The translations under genes were made by a program, and so were the position numbers. Positions 46,801 through 57,107 of a stretch of 64,000 nt of DNA are shown here, piece after piece. The stretch comes from Earliella scabrosa. Its lineage: Eukaryota; Basidiomycota; Agaricomycetes; Polyporales; Polyporaceae. Location of the stretch: assembly GCA_022605405.1 (NCBI GenBank), contig JABYQQ010000007.1, positions 2,294,001 through 2,358,000 of the forward strand. Reading direction: 5' to 3'. Position 1 is the stretch's first letter. Every line of letters starts with the position of its first letter. The notes below the pieces were generated by a model. The model ran no database searches, had not been told where the DNA came from, and saw nothing but the letters and a program-made list of their open reading frames with translations.

Positions 46801-46883
46801 CGGCCACATTTTCGAGCACGGGAGACAGCTCCCCGACGGGCCGGTCGCAGTACGCTGGTATGACGAACTCGAACACGCACTGA
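43812..46883 (+). CDS. Large Ser/Pro-rich protein of unknown function
   Basis: Exon 1 is 43812-44414, exon 2 starts at 44468, and a long last exon runs from about 44,768 to 46,883; total about 990 aa. The N-terminus is basic (KQARSKSFLTRKASKKQQ). It is followed by a structured-looking patch (IIPDPLNELPSWYHREVETA; QIQLPRKLSKRRKPFTGLFN), then ~700 residues of low complexity rich in Ser, Pro and Thr, with SPTSP-type proline-directed phosphorylation motifs. The boundary between exons 2 and 3 is unresolved: a GTATAC donor with a GATGAGAG acceptor, or a GTAAGA donor with an AACAG acceptor, both keep frame. No domain recognised; a cortical or signalling scaffold role would be a guess. Confidence 0.6.
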
Positions 46884-47468
46884 CGAACGCAACGCGCATC
46901 CCCCGATACCACGCCACTTACATGCCGCACACACTAGCTGACATTCACAGACACTCGTCCTGCACATCGCTTAGACTACTGCTACCCTTCCGCACTTCAT
47001 GCTGATACTTGCTCTCCTCACATACTCCTCGTGGCACTTCCTTTGGGCACTCGCGGATTCTGGCCTCGTCTTTATCTCATCTCATATTGTCCGACCCTCT
47101 ACCTTCATCTCAGCACACGTTTAATCTTATGCGGACTATTGCTGTCATTTGTACCACATAGCGAGCTGTTGACATTCGTACTAATCCTACTTACCCCTTT
47201 TGGGATTCGCCTTTCCTTCCCACACACACACAATGCATCGAAGTTTCATCTCGGGGCATCGTTCATAACGTGTAGACTACGGCAGCAAGCCACATAAAAA
47301 GAAGCACAACACGAGAGGGAGCAGAGTATGTACGACGGTCATATGCGTGCAGATATATAGTACATATGCGACAAGAACTGGGACACCGCCGTCCGCGAAG
47401 ACAGCGCGAGAGCGAACGTATGGACATGGGGGTCACGGACAAACTATGAACTAAGAGAACCGTATATA
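46884..47468. other. Tail-to-tail intergenic region
   Basis: AT-rich 3' UTR-like sequence with a short CA repeat near 47,222-47,232. No gene seen. Confidence 0.5.
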
Positions 47469-50092
47469 TCACCTTTCACGGCCATATTCCGTGTAGTCGA
47501 GCGGGAACTGGGGCTTAGGGTAGTCGTCCCACTGCCTGTCCGAGTCGAGGAAGCGGCGAAGACGGGCGATCTGCGACGAGAGATACATGACGATGATCTG
47601 CATCTCGATGTCCAGTTTCAGCCGGAGGATGTCCTCGCACGTCTTGAGCGCCTGCGTTCGCGTGGAGACGAACATGTTGCCCTCGAAGCCGAGCTGCTTG
47701 AGCGCATCGATCAGCTCGCTGAACTCGGAGCACCATGCGAGGACGCCAAGCTATAAGTCATGCTGTTCGGTGAGTCTCCAAACAACCACATATGGAGTGT
47801 CGCCACGTACTTGACCGAACTGCTTGAATCGCGCGTAGAGAACGTTGGGTGCGCTCTTGAGCGCGAAGTCGAACATCTCGTTCTGTTCGATCACGCCGGG
47901 CTGAGGGACGTAATTGTCTGTAGTAGGTTGTGGTTGTGGCGGCTGAAGACCAGTGTGAGCAAACAATTTGAGTACCACGCCCCAGCGACTACTCACAGCA
48001 GGTCGAGGTGGAGGATCCTTGAACCACTCGTAGCCCGAGTAGTCGACTTCTCCTCCCCAGTCAACTGTCTCTGCTTGCTTGTTGTAGAGATCGACGTTCA
48101 TGCTGGGAGTTCGGATGAGCTGCTTCACAAAAGCGATTAGGTAGGGTGGCGGCTGAAAATTGACGGCCTCGGAGTATTCGTGAGCCTTCGGCGGGGGTGT
48201 CCAAACGGCGTAGGGTGATTCTGATGTGGAGTCGCCGGTGGCTTCAGGAGCAGGAAGGGTCGAGAGCGGATTATCTGTGCGACGATAGACATACGCGTGA
48301 GGACACGGGTCGGGCACGAAGACTGACTACATACCGAGGGCTAGCGGAGTCAAAGATGGGGTCCGGTCAAAAGTCTCTGACGATACGAGGAAGACGTTCA
48401 GAGAGGTGTTCTGATCTGATGATCAGCAGATCGTATCGTAGCAGCAGTAGCGCTGACATACCCGGATTGTATCCTCAGTGCGCTCTTGACTATACGTTAC
48501 AACCGAATGAACGCTCTGTCTCTGGTCAACGATCGAGCGGCGATATATCACCGATAGACGCTGGTTGGAAGAAACAGGACGGGATCCAACGACGCTCGAT
48601 GGTACCAGGAAGGATGCGCGTTGAGAAGGGTTGAAGAGGGTTACAGACGAGGAAGTTGAACGCGGGGTCTGAGGTGCGGTCGTGAACTCAAACTCAATCT
48701 ATGCGTCTGAATGAGCTCGTATGCGGATCTGCACACAACGGACTGAACGCACCTCGGGGCCTCGGAGATAGTACGTGTCCGGACGAAGTGAGCGAGGGAT
48801 GATATAGAGCGGCGGCGTGGGCGGAGGTGGGATTGGGAGCGGGGCAGGACTGTTGGTGGGGTTGGAAACCTCGAGGTTCTGTACGTTCCTAGACAACCAG
48901 GAGGGTGATGGCGCGGTGCTTCCGAAGAGAGAGAATCCTTCGACTGCAGATGCTGGCGCGGAAGCTGTCAGAGAGCGTGGGTCGACAAAGTCAAAATGAG
49001 GGACCTGGAGATGCAGAGATGCAGAAGAGATGCGAGGACTAGCGTCGTAAACCTCAATAAGGGGAGGAGGGGGATCTGAGGGTACGGGAGTTGTCTCGAC
49101 GTGGGGGGTGGGAGCAAGAGGTTGATCTTCGTGAAGGACGATAGATAAGTCGAGGTCCTCGAAGACAAGCTCCGGGAGCTGGTGGCTTTCAGTAGAACGA
49201 GGACTGAGAGTGGGGTCCGCTGGTGTACCAGAACTTTCGGCAGGGAGGATCTGGCACACTTGCGGCGCGTGTTTGCGGGCGCTTGGGAAGAGGGAAGCCT
49301 TGCTAAGGGTCCGAAGCCGTTTTAGAGACGATGTAATGGACTTGGCCCTAGACAGACGACTGGTGGTGGTAGGGACGAGTGCAAGGTTGTCGTGTTCGGT
49401 AACGATCTGCTCAACGGGGTGGATTACCGGAGGTTCCTCTTCGGCCTTGTAACAGGGTTCGGTCTCGAGGAGGAGGGCGGACGGTGGTAGGGGAGGTGTG
49501 GCGGGAGAACCGGACGTCCCACTGGAGGACTCGATGGATGCTCTTCGGATGGCAACGGCAAGGGCGTCTTCTTGTCCGGACTCTTCGTCCGAGCTTGTAA
49601 CCTCTCGAAGTCGTGAACGGCCGATGACCCCACGAGATTTTCGGAGCGACGCTTGAGATAGCTTCCTCAGTCGACGGAGAGACGAGCGTGAGCGAGAGAG
49701 GATAGAAGGGTGGTAGGCCCGCTGATAGTCTATAGACGATTCGCATTACAATTGTTCTATAGACAAGTACGAGCGCGTACTCACCGAAGACGGGTGCAAA
49801 ATGCGCGGGGTCGGCGGGACAAATAGACAGGCGGAGCTCGTCGTACGATATCTCCTCAAAGTCCTCCTCCAGCTGCTCCGACGCAAGTACGAGTTGGTCG
49901 GAGGGTGTACCGAGAGCCTTGCTTGGCACGAGCGCAAGAGCCTGCTCGGAAGGCGTGCGGTCAGTATGGGTGTCGGCGAGCGGGGAGAGCTCGGTCGAGA
50001 CACGCAGGGAGCCTTTGCGGCTGTGTGCGTCGCTCGACCGGAAGAGATGGGTGGATGGATGCGTGGTGACTCACAAGTCCTCAATCGCGGAC
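47469..50092 (-). CDS. Large Ser/Pro-rich protein of unknown function, 5' end unresolved
   Basis: Supported exons, from the 5' side: about 50092-50075, 50020-49785, 49729-48753, 48698-48462, 48410-48335, 48274-47997, 47942-47811 and 47750-47469; more than 740 aa in total. The middle is Ser/Pro/Thr-rich with basic patches (SILSRSRSSLRRLRKLSQAS). The C-terminal ~200 residues look folded: PPYLIAFVKQLIRTPSMNVD, GGEVDYSGYEWFKDPPPRPA, FDFALKSAPNVLYARFKQFG and the helix ALKTCEDILRLKLDIEMQII. I do not recognise the family. Codon choice and consistent short introns argue for a real gene. I could not place the start codon; an upstream open frame extends towards 50,260 without an ATG. Confidence 0.55.
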
Positions 50093-51928
50093 CTGTTGGG
50101 GGCAGAGGCTGGTCGGTTCGCAGTAGATGAGGGCCGCCGCAGATGAAGAGAGCGTGGAAACCGCCTGGCCTCGGCGAGTCCTTCACACCTTCGAGATATC
50201 GAGAATGCGACCAAGCGAAGGGAGACACGAACACTCAGATCCCGGGGGTCTGCTCAATGCACGGAAGAGAGCGCGTCCCAGCCCGTCCCGCGTCCCTCGA
50301 GGCCACAGGCGCCCCGGTAGGCGCACACCTTGTACTCAATCCTCCATGCGCTCTCCGACCTCTCGCATGTTCTGCAGCCTCATCGTGCTCGTCATCGCTG
50401 GTTGCTTTGCGAATGCTGCGCGCGAGATGGCGGCCAACGACAGACTCGATGCCCGAGCCATACGCCCGAGTTCGCGGCCGCGCTCTCATGCCTCCGGATA
50501 CCGGCCCTGGCAGGCTGCTACTCGCGTTCTCGTCCCTCCATGAGGTATCTGTACCCCGGACGACATGTGCTAATTCAGTCCTAGGATCACCTTGACGGAG
50601 CTCACCTGCACCATGACCATGGTCCCCGGACAGGCCCTCGACACCACCGTTCTTGAAGTGTGGACGCCGATCACTTTGGACCCCGGTGGTCTGCCTACCC
50701 AGCTTCAACCCGCAGCCCGGGTACCACTGTCACAATACTACAGTTGCGCCTCCTTATGTCTCGATATGTGCTTGACGAAGGCGAGTACCTGTGTTCTACT
50801 ATCCCCGACGATGCGCTCACGCGACGGAAATTGACGGTCTCAGTATCAGTGCCCCCTTTCTGCGCTCCCTCTTCTGGAGCGTTCGTTCCGAAGGAGATGC
50901 TCTTCATCGCTGCGTGAACGTGGGGCTTGCGAACGTTTCTCTATACTATACCTAGCCGGGTACGATCGACACGCCTCTCACTCGTGTCTGGCCTTGTCAC
51001 AGGCACCCGTTGGTCGGCTAGTGGCGTACTTCCTCAAGCAAGGGCCTGCCATGTGTTTTCCATCCAGTGCTGTTTACCCTGTCGCTAACGATAACCTTTA
51101 AGATATATGACTCAACCGCATTTCTCGAGCTAGAGGATCCCAAGTCTATACGCAAGGTTTGCGAGACGGTGTCTTGGACGCCGAACGCAACGACCAGGCA
51201 TATGAAGACTACAGTGACAATGTGAAGCACGTCCGCGGGCCAATATGACTCTGTCAACCTTTCCACGTGTTCTCTCTGCAAGACCGGCGTCCTAGTGACA
51301 CAACCATACGACCAACTTGAGGACGACTCCGGTCATCTAGCGCATACCCAGGTATGAGTACACGCCCCGTTCACGTCGCATCTGTCCGGTGATGCTACAC
51401 AAGTGGGCATGAATGAGCCACTGCCGGCCTTGAGCTCATGACGTTAGTTCCGACCTGCTCGAAGGCTGCCGTGGCCGACAGCAGTGCCGCCCGCTTGCCG
51501 CGTTTGTTCGGCGTACCCAAGCGTAGCAGCCCCTCTTCACGTCTGCACCACTGCGGAACTCGGAGGGGTCAACCAGATGAGCGCTGAACATTACTTCAGA
51601 TGAGGGGTACGTAATGTTACGAGCATTTGGTGGGCCATAGTACTCATTGCGCTCACTAGCTTGACTGTGGTTCATTGTGGAGTACCTGCCGACGGTGCTT
51701 GGTTTCCCGTTGCTTCGAATGCGCGAGCTGGTCGAGCTACCGGGAAGCCGCGAGTAGACCCATGGAACATGAGGTAGTAGCCCGCTACCTGCTCGGGAAA
51801 TATACTCGCATTCTCACCCGATTGAAAGCTCAGGGCACACTATGTTCTTGTCACAATCCTATGATACAACAATGCACGGAACCGAATGACGCAGCGAGGG
51901 AACACACCAAAACGAACATGAAGGTACA
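50093..51928. other. Region without a confidently assigned gene
   Basis: On the plus strand, 50368-50543 begins with a signal-peptide-like MFCSLIVLVIAGCFANA, and 50584-50740 reads as a plausible exon (LTELTCTMTMVPGQALDTTV). Splice signals between them are not decisive. On the minus strand, 51018-51281 has a hydrophobic segment, and 50695-50907 could be joined to neighbours. None gives a recognisable domain. The left end must also contain the 5' part of the upstream minus-strand gene. This may be a decayed or lineage-specific locus. Confidence 0.4.
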
Positions 51929-53774
51929 CTACCCAAGAAGCGGCTGTTCTTCACCCCTTCGCTCTCGCGAGAAGAGCTTCCTGACCGCCTCCATCGCACT
52001 CTGGGCACTCTGGCCCATCCTCACAAGCGCTCCGCCGGCCTCGTGTTCACGATCTTCAAGCAGGCTCACGACGAGGCCGGCCATGGAGCCCATCCCCATG
52101 ATACCCCATACGACTGCGAGCGCAGCTTGCGTTCCTGCGGCCGAGAACGCCGTGCGTCGTTGGTCAAACGGCCACGGGACGCTGATAGTCTGAGCCCATG
52201 ATCCTGGTCCGACCTGCCTGAAGGCATGCAGACCACGTCCGGCGACGCCGCTGACGCCTCCCTCTCCGCCGTCACACCAGAGGACCAGGCTCCCGGTCTC
52301 TTCGGCGCGTGCCTTGGCCTGCTCCCACATTGCGAGGCCGACACTCGTGTGCCACGTCCGCGCGGGCGCGAGGATAAGTGCGGGACGCGACGGGAGACCT
52401 GCAAAGGAAGAGGAGGTGGAGAAGTCCAGGCAGATGGAGGCGGTGATGTCTATGGGACGGGTGTGGTTCGGCGCGGGTGCCCACTTGGGCGCAGTGTAAG
52501 TTCGGGGGTGCGCGAGCTGCATGGAGAAGATGGACGGCTTCTCATTGGCCGGCGTCATTGAAAACGACTCTGCGACTGGATGAACGCGTTAAGTCACTAT
52601 AGCGATGAATCACGAACCACCATGACTTACTCGGCACGAGGTGTCGCTTGTAGTACTCATACACGACGCCTTCCCATCCGAGAAGAACCAGTCCATTGCG
52701 CCTCATGCCGACCTTCCACACGCCATCGGGCGAGTCTGCGTGAATAGTCTCCTCAAAGCCTATCGCAAAGTATGTCCCATTGGAGATCTGAGGGCGCATC
52801 TTCTCGAAGGCCTTTGTCCTGTCGTCGACCGAGTCGAAGCGCACAGCCGTCTCTGGCCAGAGAACGATCTTCGCTTCGTTCTGCAACCTCTTCGACTCTT
52901 GAAAGTAATCATCCAGAGTCGGCGAGTGAGTGAGCTGGCCATTCCTCTGAGGGTACGGCAACGCGCACGCAACACCGAAGGGCGTCACGTCCGGCGCGGA
53001 CACGGGTGGGGGCATAGTTGACACGATGTAAGATGGTGCTGCTAGGACCAACAAAAGGCTGGCAAGCAGAAGCGTTGGGCGGGCCTTCTTGGTGGAGTGG
53101 ACCGCTGGACGAGTGGTATTCTCCACGGGTGCATCGTCAAAGGAAATGAGGACGGTACTGGGATTCTCAACGACAGCATCCTTCTCGCCGTCCGACCCCA
53201 TAATCCATGCCCCCGCCGCGTCAGCAAGGACGACAGCCCAGGCCGCGACGACCCAATTGATCGCGACCTGCCCGCCGTACTGTCTAAGCCACGCGTACCC
53301 TCCCAACTGGACGACAGGGCTCCAAGTGGTGAGCTGGCCGATCGGGCTGCAGTACTCGACCGCAGCCCAGCCGGTCGCCCATATCGCGGGAAACACTGTG
53401 GCATGGGTCCAGCCTGTACGCATGGCCCGCTCTGCGTAGTAGCCCGTGGTCAGCGCGACTCCGGCGATTGCTGTCGTCACGGCGGAGACGACGGCCAGAA
53501 CCACGACTGAAGTGAATGGAGTCGACAGGGCGCGGAGAGATGGTCCTGCGTGCACCAGGGCGATGGCTGCGGACACAAGGAGCACTTGCGAAAAGCCACC
53601 TGTCCAGTCGCGTCGCGGTATAATAGTGTACGCATGAAGACGTAGCACTGCGAGGAGGAGCACAAGAGGGCTGAACGATGGTGTCGGTGAGAGTGCCCCG
53701 AGGGCAAGTACAGGTGCGAGGGTTAGGTAGACCCTCGAGGGAGACCGAATCGGTAGGCTTGCGATGGTGGACAT
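51929..53774 (-). CDS. Lnt-like integral membrane protein with a nitrilase/CN-hydrolase domain
   Basis: Exons 53774-52631 and 52575-51929 give 596 aa. The N-terminal half has several hydrophobic helices (VYLTLAPVLALGALSP; FSPLVLLLAVLRLHAY; VVVLAVVSAVTTAIAGVALT). It also contains WATGWAAVEYCSPIGQ, like the start of apolipoprotein N-acyltransferase family proteins. The C-terminal half is a carbon-nitrogen hydrolase domain with the nitrilase triad: Glu in IVLWPETAVRF, Lys in YEYYKRHLVP and Cys in ITASICLDFS. A final hydrophobic helix lies near ALAVVWGIMGMGSMAGLVVS. In bacteria this architecture acylates lipoproteins; a eukaryotic substrate is not established. The junction A|TC giving VPIAESFS fits the family. 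An upstream in-frame Met at 53840 exists; I chose MSTIASLPIRS. Confidence 0.82.
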
Positions 53775-54237
53775 GGATATACGAGATGTAGACAGGAGAG
53801 AAGTGTACCTGCAGGAAGGTTCATTGTACGCGATGTTCACGTTGTTGCTGCGGTAATCCGAGGAAGTGTGCGCTAGTCACGCTGCACGACGTTCTGTCAT
53901 TCCAGGGAGAGAGGTGCCTCCCAGACGTACGACAGGCCAACAGAGTGTAGCACAAGGCAGAGGCAACAGCTGTACGCTGGTTGGAGTCGACAGTGCAAGA
54001 CAAGGTCCGCTCCTGGTCGAAGGTCAATTATGGGCGCCGATAATACGGCCAGTGTTGTCTGGTCGAACTTGGATAGGTTGCCTGAATGGCTCAGACTCTC
54101 ATCTATCATACTCCGTCGTGGGGAGCTCGCGCACTTGGGGCAGGTATGTAATAGCGGAAAGCGTTACGTTCCGATGATATCAATACACCTCCATAGTAGT
54201 ACATTATCCCACCCAGGGTCTGTAGGATTGGGTGCGT
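53775..54237. other. Intergenic Lnt-like / metallothionein
   Basis: Promoter of the Lnt-like gene and 3' flank of the metallothionein gene. No additional gene seen. Confidence 0.4.
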
Positions 54238-54526
54238 TCAGCACTTGCACTCGCCAACCTTGCACTGGCAACTACGAAGACAAAGGGTCAACACAACTGC
54301 GTACATAAGATCTGACGACACGTACGAGCTGCCGCAGCTGCAGGAGGAAGAGCCGCATCCGCTTGCGCTGGACTTGTTCTTGGGCGGCTCCGAACCGCAA
54401 GCGCAGTTGGGGTAGGAGCAGTCGTTGCCCGAGGTCTGGGCGGTGGCGCACTTAACGTCGGCGGGCTGAGATGGATGTCAGCCCCGGACTGGGGATGAAG
54501 GCAAGAGCTGGGGACAGACTCACCAT
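54238..54526 (-). CDS. Small cysteine-rich metallothionein
   Basis: Exons 54526-54524, 54465-54326 and 54271-54238 give 58 aa with 11 Cys. It starts M|PADVKCATAQTSGNDC, continues through SYPNCACGSEPPKNKSSASG and ends SSSCSCGSSCQCKVGECKC. The CxC pairs (CAC, CSC, CQC, CKC), small size and lack of aromatic residues except one Tyr mark it as a metallothionein that would chelate Cu(I), Zn or Cd. The first coding exon is only the ATG, followed directly by GTGAGT. The second intron (GTACGT...CGTAG) joins TC|T to give CGSSCQC. A TATA box lies ~65 bp upstream. No CDS of this size would be found from ORFs alone. Metal specificity is unknown. Confidence 0.85.
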
Positions 54527-54588
54527 GTTGGCTGAGAGTGTGGGTCTGAGAGGGGCTGAAGACAAGAAGAGGACGAATCCGACGGCTT

Positions 54589-54598
54589 CTTATACCCA
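54589..54598 (-). promoter_or_regulatory. TATA box of the metallothionein gene
   Basis: On the minus strand this reads GGTATAAGAA, about 65 bp before the ATG at 54526. The spacing suits a strong inducible promoter. I did not find an unambiguous metal-response element. Confidence 0.5.
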
Positions 54599-54737
54599 AG
54601 CAACTGTGCGTGATCGAAATCTGTAATCTGATAATAGCCCAGCGGAAATCCCATGGACAGCCTGGGCGCAGAGGTCCAGGACAGGAGCCCAAAGTTGGAA
54701 TGATGGCTTATCGGGCACTAGCTGGATGGATCCCTCG

Positions 54738-55181
54738 GCACTGGATGACTTCCCATAACGGTTTACGGCTCTACGGACGTCCGTAAATCTCTAAACTGGC
54801 CTGTTGGCCGAGATGCCGACGCCGATACAAGGTCCGCTGATGGGACAGAGCTCCGTAGACGCTGCAAGCGCCCAAAATCTAGGAAGGGGGGTCGACCCCC
54901 CTTTCTAGATTTTGGGACGTCCGCAGATGCCTCGCTTACCTTCGCTTACCCTCGCATAACCTAGCGAACCTCAGGAAAGGAAGTCTCCATCATTACCAAG
55001 CAAAGTCCCATCAAACCGCTGCCCTTTTGGGAGCTGACATAACGTCTCTCCGAGAATCAACCGACGCCGGAAGGTCCGGGGCTGTCGACGAATCGGTCAG
55101 GATCTCGGAAGGTGTTCAGGCTCCGCTAGGAATCTACGGCGTCCGTAGAGCCGCAGAACGTTATGGGAAGTCATCCACTGC
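54738..55181. mobile_element. ~444-bp element with ~55-bp imperfect terminal inverted repeats
   Basis: The left arm (54738 to about 54,795) and right arm (about 55,126 to 55181, read in reverse) match over TGGATGACTTCCCATAACG, then GGCTCTACGGACG, then CCGTA(A/G)AT, with a few substitutions and one indel between these blocks. The interior has no coding capacity beyond spurious ORFs and is not itself palindromic, except for the strong hairpin at 54871-54916. The structure fits a MITE or foldback DNA transposon. I saw no clear target-site duplication, so exact ends and family are unknown. Confidence 0.65.
54871..54916. repeat. 46-nt near-perfect palindrome centred on GTCGAC
   Basis: CCCAAAATCTAGGAAGGGGGG is followed by TCGA and then the reverse complement of the same arm, with one mismatch (AGGA on the left against TTCT on the right). 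It can extrude as a hairpin with 21-bp arms. It lies inside the inverted-repeat element, roughly central. Confidence 0.9.
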
Positions 55182-56026
55182 TTGCTCCAGATGGGAGGTC
55201 CAAACGGCTCTGCCATCGTATCAACACTCGCGCATTTGGAGAGTCGTCCATTTACCCAGAACACATGAGCACCTTGACTGTGTAATCGGTTTTACCGTGA
55301 ATACAGGATCGTGGAAGGCTGGGAGACGAAGCCTTCTAGTCCTTGAACGCGAGAAACGGGGGAGCGCTGATCCCGATGGCAGTTTCATTGTTCCACTTCC
55401 TGTCATTCGAAAACTTTGTAGGGCCTCTCAATTCTTCGAGTTCAGTTCGCAATCCAGTTCGCAAGGGAGACCGGTCGACTAGCCGAAGCCGCAGGTGATT
55501 CGGCGTCAAATTCACGTCCAACACCAATCCTCTCCTCCCGTCCCCTTCCCGTCTTCCAACCTATGCACACAGTATATCCCTGAGCAGCAGAATTTCTCTG
55601 CTATGACTGAGTGAATTTTTGAGGAAATACTCCCGCATCTGAGCTGAGGACGCCAGTAGGAAGGAAGATATCGTGCCAGGCTGAGTTAGGAAAGCCACCG
55701 CCACCCATCACTCGGCTGCTGGCGGAGACGAGGCGTTCTGAACTGAACTGAACTGAACGCTAAGAATTGAGAGGCCCTTGTCACTGTGGGCATCTCGAAG
55801 CCGTCAGTGACAAACAGGCTACTCTAGACTGAGTCTCGAAGGTGAGGTCGACATCATTGCACAGCGGCCCCTAGCGGCCCGGGCATGGACGCCAGTCGGC
55901 TTTTCTCACGATACCAGAATGGCATACCAAGCGCCCATGCTGAAAGTTACACTTGTCGCTCATTCCGACCCCCGACACCTGTCCGTCTTTCCCCTTCGCC
56001 GCGCCTGACATCCTCCCTCTCTCTGA
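55182..56026. other. Intergenic downstream of the inverted-repeat element
   Basis: No gene seen. The right end (from about 55,850) includes the RSM25 promoter. Confidence 0.45.
55738..55757. repeat. Pentanucleotide microsatellite (CTGAA)4
   Basis: Four perfect tandem copies of CTGAA in the RSM25 upstream region. Confidence 0.85.
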
Positions 56027-56960
56027 ATGGCGACCAAGCGCATCGCGAATCAAGTCCACAAGCAGGCATCACGGCTCCTGCGAGAGGGCTACATCCAACG
56101 CGAACCCGCCTGGTACCGCGCCGTCCTCGATAACCCGCCCCTCCCACTCCCCGCACGCGAGCCGCCATCACGCACGCCCTTCGACACGCCTCTGAACGCG
56201 CCCCTTACGCGTCCCGCGAACAGCAAAAAGATCAAGCCTCTGGACATTCACTACGTGGAGGACGAGGTGCGGAGACAGTTCTTCCGCGACCATCCCTTCG
56301 AGGCGTTCCGGCAAACGACCCTCGTGGAGGCCGCGACGGTGGAGAGCGAGCATCCCATACGTGGGGAGAAGTGGACTAGGCTGCGGCAGAGGGGGCGGAA
56401 CCCGTCACCGGAAGAGTACGTGTTCCTCACCGCCAGGATATGGCTCGTGTGCGCTGACATGTCGGTCGTATCACAGTGCGGTGCGCTATGCTGTCAACCT
56501 GTATGAGCACCACGGCATGGACCTGTCCACAGCGTACGCCTCCGCTGTAGCTCAGTTCAGGTCCCTTCGTTCCGAGCTCCAGGTCACCCGTTCGATCGCC
56601 CTCACGGAGGCCGAGTACCACGGGATGGAGTTTGGGCCTTCGCAGGTGGACATCACGTTCGCGAAGGAGGAAAAGGCATACGACACATTGCGCCAGTCAT
56701 CCGCAGGGAGTCTCAGCGCAGAGACAGAACGAAAACGCTGGAAGGCGGTGGTTGAGCGGGAAGGACGACCAGACCAGTGGACGAAGGGGCAGGAGTACAC
56801 CCGGCTGTGGAAAGAGGGCGTCCGGCCTGTTTATGCCCCAGTCTTTGTCCAGCCGGAGATCAAACCAGAGGGCTTGGCTGCTCCAGAACGCACCCCTCAG
56901 CAGATGGCGGCCATGCCAGACTTCTTGGGCGTGTTAGAACGGTCTCAGAGTCAGTCATAG
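56027..56960 (+). CDS. RSM25: Mitochondrial small-subunit ribosomal protein mS23 (Rsm25)
   Basis: Exons 56027-56415 and 56477-56960 give 290 aa (yeast Rsm25 has 264). Family features: an N-terminal MATKRIANQVHKQASRLLRE, LREGYIQREPAWYRAVLDNP, YVEDEVRRQFFRDHPFEAFR, then RGRNPSPEDAVRYAVNLYEH across the intron, and an acidic/helical C-terminus (DITFAKEEKAYDTLRQSSAG). The donor GTACGT at 56416 gives PSPEDAVRYAVNLY; a later GTGTGC would make an intron of under 30 nt, too short to splice. It belongs to the mitoribosome 37S subunit. Tail-to-tail with RPN5. Confidence 0.9.
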
Positions 56961-57107
56961 AATGTGCAGAACATTCTGCTTGACCTCCTGTATACTCTAC
57001 CATATTGGAATAATGTCGCTGCCGTCCATCCTGCCTCAACGTTCAACAGTTGCGCAAGTGAAAAGTGGAAGAAGGTCCGAAATATGGCTACAACAACAAC
57101 AAGTAGA

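Noticed and set aside
51018..51281. 87-codon minus-strand ORF with a transmembrane-like stretch
   Set aside because: Cannot be joined to other exons or matched to a family; the opposite strand also reads as open, so coding sense is unclear.
55027..55482. 151-codon ORF overlapping the inverted-repeat element
   Set aside because: It crosses the right terminal repeat into flanking DNA and has no recognisable motif, so it is not evidence for a transposase.
56452..56476. A ~28-nt intron in RSM25 starting at GTGTGC or GTGCGC
   Set aside because: Too short for spliceosomal splicing; the GTACGT donor at 56416 gives a normal intron and a better protein.
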